From Chrysomallon squamiferum (lineage: Eukaryota > Mollusca > Gastropoda > Neomphalida > Peltospiridae), in assembly GCA_012295275.1 (NCBI GenBank), contig CM022676.1, forward strand, positions 16,896,710 through 16,960,709: a stretch of 64,000 nt of DNA, in the 5' to 3' direction. Below, one piece after another: positions 15,231 to 63,005 of the stretch. The notes beneath the pieces were generated by a model that was not told where the DNA came from, searched no databases, and saw only the letters and a list, made by a program, of their open reading frames with translations. A program made the translations under genes and the position numbers. Positions within the stretch are counted from its first letter, which is position 1. Each line of letters starts with the position of its first letter.

Positions 15231-15936
15231 AGGAAGCTGAAGGAAGTTTGCAGAACGCTTTATCATTATTTATGGAAATAGTTACATATAATTAGAGTCA
15301 TGTTTAATGATTTTAGTTTCTTCTTATTATTATTGATATTGTGAGATTATTTCTTCTTACTTTCACTCTTTCCTATCGTAAAATGTATATAATGCAATTT
15401 ATATACAAAGCACACTTAACTTGTTGTAAAATCCTGAAGTAGCAGATAGTTATTTAGACAAATGTGACATACATGTGTGTGTAGTGTACAATTAATGGAA
15501 TATAAATGTATACACTGGTTTTATCCAGTGATTTAACATCGCTACAACCAGATACAATCATGTTTACAGAATGTTATATTATCAAATTTACTATACATAG
15601 ATTCATCAGAATATGACTAAACAAAGTTTAATCACAGTTTTACAGATGTATCGCAATAGTATGCTGTACAGTATCAGTTAATTGAAAGAAAAACACTTTA
15701 ATTTTAAAACATTACTTAGTCTACAAACATACAATATTACATTGTCCTAACGTAAAGATAATGCAAGTATCAAACCACATTTAAAACAAATGTGTATAAC
15801 GACCTTCTTGTATGAATAATTGTCAAATGTTTAACCTATGTAAGTGTGTCTGTATGCGTATGTATACGTATTGTAAAATTAATAACATAAGCTGTTTCGA
15901 TGTTTTAAGTAAATATATTAATAAAGCTATAATTTA

Positions 15937-16535
15937 TTATGTTGGTGCATTATCATCGACGCCAAATAGATGCAACACAAAACAAACTTAGCCCAAAATG
16001 ACTGGCATTTATGTCATTATTATTTCATAATATTATTTCAACCTTCTGTTTCATACCCTTTCTTTGTATGTTCTTTCATTACTTCCTTTAGTACCTTCCT
16101 TCATTCTTTCTTTATTTTCTTGCCAGAAGTCTTAATAGATATTGACTCTTCAGAATCTAAAGTGTTTTTGGTAATGTAAAGTGTCCTGGAATAAACATTT
16201 AGAAAATTGTGCACTTACCCGGTTCAGAAGCAAGATGTTCTTATGTTAGTGTCTGCTGTTCTGAAATATTCCTGTGATTTGAAAGAGACAATATTTCGAA
16301 GTGAGTTCATTTTTCAGTTTTAAGAATAAAATTTACAGACTTCGAATTTGAAAGCAGCAAACATCATATCATAGAAATTCCCTACTGGTAGATCACCATT
16401 GCAGAATGTGGTTATCACGGAGTTGAGTGTAACTCATTTTGCATTTGTCACGATCTGTTTTCTCACTTCAGAGAAAGATGAACTAATGAATCAGCACATT
16501 TAAAACACCTTGGAAACAGTGCAAAAATATATTAA
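15937..16535 (-). pseudogene. Disrupted terminal tail region of left receptor
   Basis: In the right copy the last exon lies about 100 bp after a conserved intronic block (right 58275, left 16540). On the left the conserved C-terminal codons FG-DDNAPT, with a stop near 15937, reappear only about 560 bp further on, after DNA that does not match the right arm. That DNA has one exon-like block (acceptor ATTTCAG, donor CCGG|GTAAGT, about 16217-16259) that runs into stops in the frames tried. I read this as an insertion or replacement that broke the tail exon; a different functional tail cannot be excluded. Confidence 0.4.
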
Positions 16536-16960
16536 CACAACAAACCACGATGACCTAAAGTACCCTTAAGAGTGAGACCCTATGTCCAGACAAGCGATGC
16601 GTCAATTTTCTCTTCATCACAAAAAACCGGAGGTTAATACACATAAATACTTCAGTTATAAATCGAAATAGCTTAAGGTTAAATGTTCACTGGTTATAGA
16701 ACCTCTCAACCGTGCATGCCATTTACAATTAAATGTTTCATTTCAACACACAAATAACCACTTAAAAAGAAAGACTCCGATAATAAAATAGCATCGTCAT
16801 TAAAGCAGGATAGGATGTTTTATCAACAGATCCTTAACGTGTCGTTTGCATAATAAATATACTCGTACATTTATAAGCAATAAAATGATATCACTGTTAT
16901 ACAGGAACACATTGTTACAAAAGTAATACTATAATCATCTAAACTACGAGTTAGCATTAC

Positions 16961-30469
<13,509 letters not shown>

Positions 30470-30610
30470 CTGAAATAATAACAGGTTTATATATGATCAG
30501 TAAATTATCAAAGTTCAAATTATTCAGGAGAACAGTATATACACAAATATGCAAATTTGCACTTACAAAGATATGTGTTAAAGTATAATACAGATACCGT
30601 CATATCTTTG

Positions 30611-30810
30611 NNNNNNNNNNNNNNNNNNNNNNNNNNNNNNNNNNNNNNNNNNNNNNNNNNNNNNNNNNNNNNNNNNNNNNNNNNNNNNNNNNNNNNNNNN
30701 NNNNNNNNNNNNNNNNNNNNNNNNNNNNNNNNNNNNNNNNNNNNNNNNNNNNNNNNNNNNNNNNNNNNNNNNNNNNNNNNNNNNNNNNNNNNNNNNNNNN
30801 NNNNNNNNNN
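30611..30810. other. Assembly gap (200 N)
   Basis: Exactly 200 undetermined bases. Round lengths such as 200 are usually scaffolder placeholders, so the real size, and possibly the relative orientation of the two contigs, is unknown. The gap abuts the inner end of the left arm, inside the intron upstream of the first left SRCR exon, and removes any direct view of the left gene's promoter and signal-peptide exon. Confidence 0.98.
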
Positions 30811-31181
30811 TTATATAGAATTGTTACAGCCATTTCATGTTTTATCATTGTATACATTTACAGGTCAAGAAATCTCCATAACAGGTTTGTATAGGTTTTA
30901 AATATATATCCTTTACTGCAGTCGATTATGCGCACCTGCGTATGTTTGTGCTACATTACTATTAGATTCTCCAAAGCATTTGAATTTATTGTCCGCTATT
31001 TTTAGTGAGCTTTGAATCCTTGATTTGTTTTGTATTCGAAGTCGAATCTGAATTAAACATTTTATGAATGGAACATTTGAAATGTTTTCTTTGTGCTAGT
31101 TGTACGAAACTTACCTCGTATTGTGAAAGAAGAAGCATTTAGTATCAATCAAAAGCTTATAGATCTTTTATCTCTCTTTAT

Positions 31182-31371
31182 GAAAGCAAAAACGTTTATA
31201 TTGGATATTACAAATGACATTACGCGACAGAAATTTTGTTTTGTCTAGTTTATGTGTAGCGTGTGAAAGGTGTATCGCGAACGTTGGTCACACACTACAA
31301 ATAAAATATACAAAACAAACATTATGTCGTGTAATGTCATTTATAATATCCAATATAAACATCTTTGCTTC
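31182..31371. repeat. Inverted repeat (about 62-bp arms) before the orphan tail exon
   Basis: 31182-31244 and 31310-31371 are reverse complements with a handful of mismatches, separated by about 65 bp. The right arm runs into the polypyrimidine tract of the orphan exon. Confidence 0.8.
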
Positions 31372-31374
31372 CAG

Positions 31375-31638
31375 AAATCTGGAGAAAAGGTTTATGAAGA
31401 ACTTCTGTAGCAGCAGACACGTTTCAAAACTAACAGCTGTGTTTCGTCTCTTAAAGCACAGAGAAAGGGAAGATTTAACCCTCTGTCTGAGAGAAAAGTC
31501 AACAGCGTGTTTATTCAGAACCACGCGGAGTCTTACAATACGACTGATGAAATGGATTCTCCTCAGCCAGAACCTCCAGAATTCTGTTACACCTCCCCAA
31601 ATCACTCTACCTGTAAATACGCAAACCTACACGTTTAA
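31375..31638 (+). pseudogene. Orphan tyrosine-rich cytoplasmic-tail exon with in-frame stop
   Basis: After an acceptor (CTTTGCTTCCAG, ends 31374) a frame reads KSGEKVYEELL, then TAG at 31408-31410, then 75 open codons to TAA at 31636-31638. The open part is hydrophilic and Pro/Ser/Thr-rich, with tyrosine motifs including SYNTTDEMDSPQPEPPEF and CKYANLHV at the end. Together with VYEEL this gives two YxxL-type motifs of the kind seen in ITAM/ITIM-like receptor tails. There is no TM or ectodomain next to it; the 200-N gap lies just upstream. DNA downstream (31702-31823) is repeated at 60837-60957, downstream of the right receptor, which suggests a shared receptor 3' end. Best read as the last exon of an upstream, same-strand receptor paralogue carrying a premature stop. 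Confidence 0.5.
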
Positions 31639-31701
31639 ATAGAATCTAAAACATACCATCAGAAATGTTCGATAACCGTGAACAGGATCACTGTAAATAT
31701 A

Positions 31702-31823
31702 CATGGATCATATTACTACTGTTATAAAAATCAGGTATACAAAATGTCAAAGGTCACTTACAGACATATAAAATGTATCTATATATCATATCACGCACCG
31801 ACGTCACCCTTCACCTAACACGT
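31702..31823 (+). repeat. Dispersed repeat, copy 1 (3'-end-like)
   Basis: About 120 bp, including CATACAAAATGTCAAA and CATATCACGCACCG, shared with 60837-60957 in the same orientation at high similarity. It follows the orphan tail exon by 64 bp, so it may be receptor 3' UTR. Confidence 0.75.
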
Positions 31824-31829
31824 TTCAAG

Positions 31830-31961
31830 AACAACAAGTCGAGTTGTATTAAAATTTAAACTTAAAACGTTTTTCTATATATACGGTGTTTGAGTCATGG
31901 ACTCTAAACGCGTTTCAATAATTATTATTATATTTATTACTTTTTATAATTATTATTTTTG

Positions 31962-31994
<33 letters not shown>

Positions 31995-32533
31995 GTATTA
32001 TTATTAGTATTATTATTTACTTATTTCTTTGCTTGTTTCTATCCATCTTTTAAATCGCTGATGTTAGACATTTTGTACTGTATTTTTCTTTTAATTATGA
32101 ATATAATATTTGGACGTCAGCTAACTCTTGTTGCATATTTTTTATAGCAATATTTGGAAGTAAGCCAGCTCTAGAATAGTCGAACGTTACATCGAAGAGA
32201 ACAGTTCTTTGTGAATGTATGAATGTCTTTGTATGTGTGTATGCACATCGGTGTGACTTATTAGTGAGTCTTTGACAGACATATTTGTAATCATAATTTT
32301 GTTTTCTCTGTAGTAAATTATATAATATTCTGACAATCCTTATTTTAAGATTCCCAAATAAAGCCGAATGTCTGATACATTTTATATTTTGTAGGTATGA
32401 TACTACAGTAATATTTATTGTGCTGTAGTGTATATTAGGTTTATAAATTCATATTCTTACGGTTCTTCAATATTTAGCTGATTAGTGTCAGAAAATGGGG
32501 CAACTACGGATCATTATGATTATTATGATTATT

Positions 32534-32591
<58 letters not shown>

Positions 32592-33840
32592 GCTCTCTGT
32601 TTGTATGTTTCTTTTTAGTCACTGCCGTCAGACATTTTGTATTGTATTTTTTTTTTGGTTATTATGAATATAATATTTGAACGTCAGCCAGCTGTTTTTG
32701 TATATATTTTATGGCAATATTTGGATGTAAGGCAGCACTACAATAATGGAAAGTAACGTCGAGGAGAACAGTTCTGTGTGAATGTATGAATGTTTTTGTA
32801 TGCGTGTATGCGCATACAACAAAGGAGAGGTTAACAGAGAGAGATATATTATTTGTCATTATATTTTTCTTCCCGTGGGAACTTTTATACAACTTAACTA
32901 CATCTATATCTAAATCTTTACGTTTTATACATTAAATATTTAATTCTTACATGAAATTCATGCCCTGTAAGTGACACCAAAACCACATACATTGTTAGCA
33001 ACACTAGCAATCTCACCATCACATCGTGTACCATGATGGTTTGTGGCTGCAACAAAATAATCAGAATAGTTTTAATTTTACTTGTCAAGTCTTTAGTTTT
33101 TTTTCAAAATCAAAAATGATTTTAACATATACATTCAGTATAAGATGTTTTATTTAGACTTAGGATAATGTTTTTATTGTTCATTACTGCCCCAGAAAAC
33201 AATTGATAATATCTGAAATGTTGCCCTGGATTATATCATCTTTATATTATTATTATTATTATTATTATTAATATTATTTTTATTATTACTATTATTATTA
33301 TTTGTTAACACATAAATAAATAACAATATCATTATAATATTAAGTTAAATTAAAAAACGAATTTAATAACAGGAAGAGGGACACAGAGAGGGACAGAGAA
33401 AGAGAGAGAGATATATGAGGATGAAGATATTAAAAACAAAATATCGATAATATAAAGTCTTTTATTATAATGATATGACGATGATAATAGTGATGACGAT
33501 TAAACAGTTACAAGTACTATCCAAATCAAAATGTTTTAACTCAAGATTCACACAAAGTTAATACAAATAAATTGACGGACACTGAACAAAATTTTGAGGT
33601 CACTAGGCATAGGTTCAGAATCATTATCATTGATCTCCCAGCTGACTTTTTACAGCTTACTTTTGTCTAATATTCAATGTTTGTCTACTTGTTATGAAAG
33701 AGTTATCCGTTAAAACATTACAGGTTACCTAAAGATAATTCCAAGATGCTTTTCTTTGCGAAATTTCAGTATACCAAGACCAACATATGAAGTTAAATCT
33801 GGTTGGTGCCAGTTATGCATCTGAGCTAAAAATAGTGTAT
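31830..33840. other. Noncoding centre with (TTA)n tracts
   Basis: (TTA)n at 31960-32015, 32510-32595 and 33240-33302. The block at about 32040-32240 (TTTTGTACTGTATTTTTCTT, then GGACGTCAGC) recurs at 32625-32800, a local direct repeat of roughly 580-bp spacing. Apart from the candidate minus-strand exon at 33.0 kb I see no gene. Confidence 0.6.
32951..33034 (-). CDS. Candidate signal-peptide exon on the minus strand
   Basis: From an ATG at 33034 the minus strand reads MVHDVMVRLLVLLTMYVVLV, then SLTGHEFH, and meets a CAT|GTAAGA donor at 32950. A TTGTTGCAG acceptor lies just upstream of the ATG. The hydrophobic core is signal-like, and the position and strand would suit the missing 5' end of the left receptor. 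However, the donor is phase 0 and the left SRCR 1 acceptor is phase 1, so at least one more exon would be needed. Confidence 0.25.
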
Positions 33841-35451
33841 GAAGGTATATGTGGGCGTTATTTACGAGTATCAAATGTGCTTAGAGCAGAGCAGTTTTTT
33901 CTAACTGACTGTCACATCTGTGTGAATAGACGTGTGTGTGTGTGTATGTGTTTGTTAAGTTGAGTGCATGTCATTGTCTACATATTTGTTTGTTTCTGTG
34001 TGTGTCTATATCCTTGCCAAAATTTATGTTAAAATGTACTGATAGAGAAAAGTAATCTAAATTTGTTCTGCACACTACTAGACTGTATTATTTCATTTCG
34101 GCTGATCCAGTATAAGGATGATTCCACGGTATCAAGATTCAGAAGTGTTTGATCTCTTAGCAACTGTCATGACTACTAAAAGGGAACTCAACACCTATGC
34201 TGTACTATCTCTGATGATAAAAACATTTTAATGCATGATCAAGTAATCTGATGACTTAACCAAACATTGAGAGACATTAAAAATCATACCGAAGTTGCCT
34301 AGGATTTCCCAGTGTTTTGTTACACTGGTACCGTGGTAATTCCCGTCATGAATGAAATTTACATCTCTGGAAATATGTTGAACAGCACACTCTACAACAC
34401 TCCAGTCGTTAACTTCTTTTCTTTTTTTCTTTTTTTTTTCGCTTTTTAATTAGTCAAGGAAATGAGCAAACCGGCTATACTGAAAAATTGTTTGTGATTA
34501 TCATTATTCTGCAAGTTTCATTTGGTTGTAATTAGCGAAACTGCTTCTTGCACTAAACATATTGAATCACAAAGAGAAACGTTAAAAACTTGCTTTTAAA
34601 TTTTATCTTTGTTTAGACCACCGCTTCATAATACAGAAATGTTGAGACAGCAATCCGATCATGAAACAATAAGTCTAGTATTTTTGTTATTAGCAATGGA
34701 ACTGTAACATGCGCTTCACCACTGATATAATAACACAGAGCAGAAACTTGAAAAATATCACCTAGAAGGAAAACACATAAGATTGTGTTTTTTAAAAAGT
34801 TGAAATATATAGTAGGAATGAAGAAGTTCTCGCTATAGTTCGTATTCTGGGAAGATCAAGCAAATATCCATTCATAATTATTATAATCAATTAGCAAGTA
34901 CAAAGTTTAAGTGTGAAGAGAGAATGGAGAGAATTATACTGAAATTCATGTTCATTAATTGTTTAATAGTTAAGATTCAGACTGCGCCCATACTGATAAA
35001 TGACTGCGTATCGTAGACACATTTAGTGCTATTCTGATCAATATCACTAATAATGATTTGTTGATCGTTCATGAACCAATTATTTATATGTGTTTTATAT
35101 CCAGTAACCTAAAGATAATGTTTTCTCGAATCCTGAATTCGCTGAAAAATTTATATCAGAATAGCCATTACAAATGAATCAGTGTTCAGTTAATCTCTAT
35201 CACACAAACTCACGGACACTATCACACTTAAACACACACGTACCTTATGTTGGTTTCGGTTTCTGGAGTATACACACTGACAAACTATTTTAAATCAATA
35301 AATAGAGATAGACGTCATATTGGTGGATAAATGCACACGGTATATAAATTGGTGGATAAACAGACATGAATAAGTAACATACGTACTTTGCCTTTATGTC
35401 ATACTGACATGCGCCACTTGTAAATTTGCATTCGTCAGTCAACGAGCTATG

Positions 35452-35459
35452 TATATAAA
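35452..35459 (+). promoter_or_regulatory. TATA box of right receptor gene
   Basis: TATATAAA lies 57 bp upstream of the chosen ATG, which places a transcription start at about 35480-35490 and leaves a short 5' UTR. A diverged copy of this promoter with TATATAAG lies at about 38315, in front of a decayed copy of the same exon. Confidence 0.6.
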
Positions 35460-35508
35460 GAAAGGAATCGGGATCTAAATCACAGTAGTTGTGTTTGACC
35501 GAGACAAA

Positions 35509-58454
<22,946 letters not shown>

Positions 58455-59410
58455 AATATCTCTTTATTAATGTATTTACTTAAAACATCGACACAGCTTA
58501 TGTTATTAATTTTACAATGCGTATACATACGCATACAAACATACTTACATGGGTTAAACATTTGGCAATTATTCAGAATTATTGAATTTGATTAACCAAC
58601 AGAGGCAATTAAATATCTATGTTTTGCTTTTCATACAAGAACCTCGTTATACAAATTTGTTTCAAATCTTGTTTGATACTTGCATTATCTTTACGTTAGG
58701 ACAATGTAATATGCAGTGTATGTTTGTGTAGTAAGTTATGTTTTAAAATTAAAGTGTGTTTCTTTCAATTAACTTGTACTGTACAGCATATTATTGCGAT
58801 AAATCTGTAAAACTGTGATTAAACTTTTTTTAGTCATATTCTGATTAATCTATACATAGTAAATTTTATAATCTAACATTCTGTAAACATGATTGTAACT
58901 GGTTGTAGCTGTGTTAAATCACTGGTTAAAACCAGTGTATACAATCCATTAATTATACACTAAACACACATGTATGTCACATTTGTCTAAATACTTATTT
59001 CTGACTTCACGATTTATAAACAAGTTAAATGTGCTTTGTATATAACTTACATTATATTCATTTTAAGATAGGAAACAGTGAAAGTAAGAATAAATAATCT
59101 CACACTATCAATAAGAAACTAAAATCATTAAACAAGTCTCTAATGATATGTAATTATTTCCGTAAATAATGACAAAGCGTTCTGCAAACTTCCTTCAGTT
59201 TCCTACAGCTTTTAGTAATTTATTAACTTACTTATTTGTTTTTCTATCTGTCTGTCTATCCGTCTCTCTATTTATTTATAGCTGATTTATTATATTCATC
59301 ACGTCATCATTTATTTATTATATTCATCATACTCGTCATCATTCTTCTATTTATTTAATTGTTTTGATTAATTAATTGATTAATTAATTAATTAATGTAT
59401 TTATTTATTA

Positions 59411-59454
<44 letters not shown>

Positions 59455-59463
59455 TACTATTAC

Positions 59464-59515
<52 letters not shown>

Positions 59516-59677
59516 TTGTTATTGTTGTGGCGTGTATCTGTGTGAATGTATGTGGAACGCTTGGACCCAGTCTAATTTAAGGGAGGTAACCCATATTAAC
59601 TATTATACTTTTAGTGCTAGAGTCATCGCTCTGTTTCTCACTTTGCATGTAAATCGATCTAATACTTATGATTTCAG

Positions 59678-59714
59678 ATACAAATTTGCTGACTTTGTCA
59701 GACATATCTCCAAA
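59678..59714 (+). CDS. Candidate 37-nt tail micro-exon, right arm
   Basis: Acceptor GATTTCAG and donor AAA|GTAAGT flank 37 nt encoding YKFADFVRHISK in the frame that continues from the phase-2 end of exon 57902-57965. Copies occur at 14798-14834 and 9918-9954 (minus), with the frame kept open in all three. It could be an alternative cytoplasmic tail of the receptor. Confidence 0.35.
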
Positions 59715-60020
59715 GTAAGTAAACGTAATGTTCTTGTTACACACACTTGTTTTTGTCTAAACTTTGTGATATCAGGAAAATATATTTATTCTAAGAATTT
59801 CATCAGTCTAATCATGCTTATTTTGAGATACTTATCTGTCTGTGTTTGTTGAAGATGATCAAAAACAGTTTACATATATATGTACGTGTGTGTCTGTGTG
59901 TGCGAGGCAGAAAGACAGTGTGCATGCATGTGTATATGTGTGATGGATATATATATATATATATGTACATACACAACAAAGTGAGTGACAGTTTGATGTT
60001 TTCGTGTAATTTACTTGTAG

Positions 60021-60047
60021 ATGAGCCTTTGGCAAAGATAGTAAACA
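60021..60047 (+). other. Candidate 27-nt micro-exon, right arm
   Basis: An exon-like 27-nt segment lies between TTACTTGTAG and GTAAGA and is conserved at 14461-14487 (minus) with the same splice sites. Read in phase 0 after the 37-nt micro-exon it soon meets a stop; read in phase 1 it stays open. Significance is uncertain. Confidence 0.2.
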
Positions 60048-60422
60048 GTAAGAGATAGACAACAAAAGGCACACTGGCTCCTTCTATTAGCAGTATCAAA
60101 GTTGAAGTATAACACTCTACAGGATGTTGACGTTACCTGAGTAAAGATGAAGGAAAAACAGTTAGATCAGTACTTTTATGTCAACTCTGAGAGGGCAGAC
60201 ATTTTAAATACGGATCGTACAAAACATTCGAACTTTCAGTATAGAATCTACTTATTCATTTGGAAACTAATTTAAATAGATGAAACAGGACATTTATAGT
60301 ACTAAACGATAAACTGTGTCATAAAGGAATTGTTATTGTTATTATTCTTCTTCTTCTACTTCTTCTTCTTCTTTTTCTTCTTCTTCTTCTTCTTATTATT
60401 ATTATTATTATTATTATTTTTA

Positions 60423-60462
<40 letters not shown>

Positions 60463-60577
60463 GTTTATTATTATTATGCTTATATATATTTTATGTCAGA
60501 TATTGTAAATTGCATTAAGCCATTATACCAAGTTTTCTTTCTATACCTAGTATTATCAGGGATACCCTACAAAGATA

Positions 60578-60666
<89 letters not shown>

Positions 60667-60684
60667 TTCCTCTTATACGACAGG

Positions 60685-60722
<38 letters not shown>

Positions 60723-60836
60723 TAGATAGATATAGATATAGATATACATATATCTCTGTGTGTGTATCTGTGGGTATGCATGTGTGAAAAAAACGAATTG
60801 AAAATGATTTGTTCTCATCATTCTTGTAGCCAGATG

Positions 60837-60957
60837 CATGGTTCATGTAACTACAGTTATATAAAACTGTCATACAAAATGTCAAATAACACTTACAGAC
60901 ATATAAAATGTATCTATATGTCATATCACGCACCGGCGTCACCCTTCAACAAACACG
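60837..60957 (+). repeat. Dispersed repeat, copy 2 (3'-end-like)
   Basis: Same unit as 31702-31823. I do not find it at the equivalent place in the left arm (about 13.5-14 kb), so it was lost there or gained here. Confidence 0.75.
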
Positions 60958-61894
60958 TTATCAACAACTACAACAAGTACAACAACAACAACAACAAAAA
61001 TAATAATAATAATAACAACAACAACAACAACAACAATAATAATAAATTAATTAATTTAATGCTGTTTATTTGCATTTTACGCTCCTAGTTTAAAAAAGAA
61101 ATATTGGAACAAATAAAACAGAACAAAACAAAATGTGTGTGTAATCAATTTTGAAATAGAAAAGTCTACATACCAAACATTTGCAGTCAGCTTCAGCGGA
61201 TGTATCTGATGATGTGGTATATAAACTGAGTTTTTATTTTCTGTTGATGTAAACATTAACGTTTCCACGAAATTAACTGATAAGTGTACTTTCACTTTAA
61301 TTACCGTTTATACCAGAGTACAGGGGACAAAATGTAGAAATATTTCTTCAAACACATTTACATATGCATATAAAATCACTTACACAAATACATGTGCAAG
61401 CATACGTAAATATATAAGTCACTAATGCACACAGATAATGTTCACACTCATCCGCACACATACGCAAGATATGCTAGACAATTCAGTCTAAAGGAAGCGT
61501 TTGGAACTGGTATAAAAGATCAGTAGTAGCCGCTATTTTCCTGAAAGTATTTAATTATAAGTTTATACATTGTTATATTTCACAATTTTATACTGTAATA
61601 CTCTCAGAATATTTTATCAGAAGTTGATCTTTGATACTGGTACCAATCTTTATTTTATTTTATTTTTATTTTTATTTTTATTTTTTGTTATTATTATTAT
61701 TTTATTTTATTAACGTAAAATATATAGCGCTGCTCTAAAATTTGAACTCAAAACTAATCATGTAAAAGTTATGGTAAACGTGTTTCTATAATTAAATGTA
61801 TTTATTTATTTATTTATGTGTTTGTTTTAGATCTGTGACGTCAGCCAAATTTAGTGTTAATTGAATGTTACGGCGAAAGGATCAATGTGAATGT

Positions 61895-61982
61895 CTCTGT
61901 GTGTGTGTGAGTGTCTGTGCGAGTGAGTGTGTGTGTGTGTGTGTGTGTGAGTGAGTGTGTGTGTGTGTGTGAGTGAGTGAGA

Positions 61983-62062
<80 letters not shown>
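61895..62062. repeat. (GT)n and (GA)n, right
   Basis: Mirror of 13237-13385. Confidence 0.95.
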
Positions 62063-62063
<1 letters not shown>

Positions 62064-62325
62064 GTTATTTTTCATTATTTGCAGTGTCATACGTATTTAT
62101 CTATCTATGTAATCATATATATAATGATGATAAGATTAAAACTAAATTAGTTTTCACAGCTAAACGTACAGTTGTAATTCAGTTACTGGTATCAGTTAAA
62201 TGAAAGTGAGGAATGGCAACATTTGTTTCACAACATCCGGTTTATTTATATATTTTTATTTTTTATTTCTATTTATATATTTATATATTTATTTGTATAT
62301 TTATATATTTTTGTATTCATTTATT

Positions 62326-62437
<112 letters not shown>

Positions 62438-62618
62438 GTGTGTTTTATTACAACTAAAAGATTGCGGACGTCCAGAAATGAACAATGATTATGCTAATAC
62501 CAAGAGATAAATTACTGTTCACAAGAAACTCTAAATGTAATTAGTTGGTGGGAAGTTCACTGTTGAAATCGGTTGAGAAGTGGCGACATTTGTATCAGAG
62601 GTTCATGTTTCTTTCTCT

Positions 62619-62626
62619 ATTTAAAC
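62619..62626 (+). promoter_or_regulatory. TATA-like box of right secreted-protein gene
   Basis: TATTTAAA lies 46 bp upstream of the ATG, within a block conserved in both arms. Confidence 0.45.
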
Positions 62627-62671
62627 ACCAACAACATCATCGTCAACATCACTCGGACGAAGACAACCAAG

Positions 62672-62885
62672 ATGAAGGGAGTCGCTTTTCAGTTTGTCTT
62701 AGCGTTTCTTTGTCTGCTATTAGCGTTGGCCCAGTCTGTGCAGGTGTCTGACTCAGATGTTGAGACTGTCGAGTCGAAGAGAAGCCACTCAGGACAGAAT
62801 CACGGCTTTGATCTGAAGTCGCTTTTTAAACGAGATATCATCCACTCGAGTAAATTAGGAAATAAAATAGTCCAGCCGAAACTGG
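62672..62885 (+). CDS. Small secreted basic protein, right copy (exon 1 only)
   Basis: The 214-nt coding exon begins MKGVAFQFVLAFLCLLLALA and encodes 71 residues plus one base. The signal peptide probably ends near residue 21 (after LALAQ). An acidic stretch (VSDSDVETVESKR) ends in a KR processing site, and a second follows at SLFKR. The donor is CTGG|GTGAG. Exon 2 should lie about 1.6 kb downstream, judging from the left copy, and so falls just past the window end. Codon 3 is GGA (intact). It lies 4.2 kb downstream of the receptor on the same strand, as in the left arm. It may be a processed peptide, defence or signalling protein; this is inference. Confidence 0.75.
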
Positions 62886-62924
62886 GTGAGTTTGTTTTAT
62901 TTCCTTTTCCTGTAAAACAACATA

Positions 62925-63005
62925 ATCATTATTATCATCATCATCTTCATCATCATTATCACCATCTTTATCATCATCACCATCATCATCATCATTATCA
63001 TCAGC
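62925..63005. repeat. (CAT)n microsatellite, right
   Basis: Imperfect tract in the intron just after exon 1; mirror of 12282-12362. Frames reading through it give His-rich artefacts. Confidence 0.9.

Noticed and set aside
30557-30901. Open frames spanning the N stretch
   Set aside because: They are artefacts of undetermined bases.
31288-31605. 105-codon minus-strand frame
   Set aside because: It is antisense to the orphan tail exon, which has a proper acceptor and a believable composition in the plus-strand frame.
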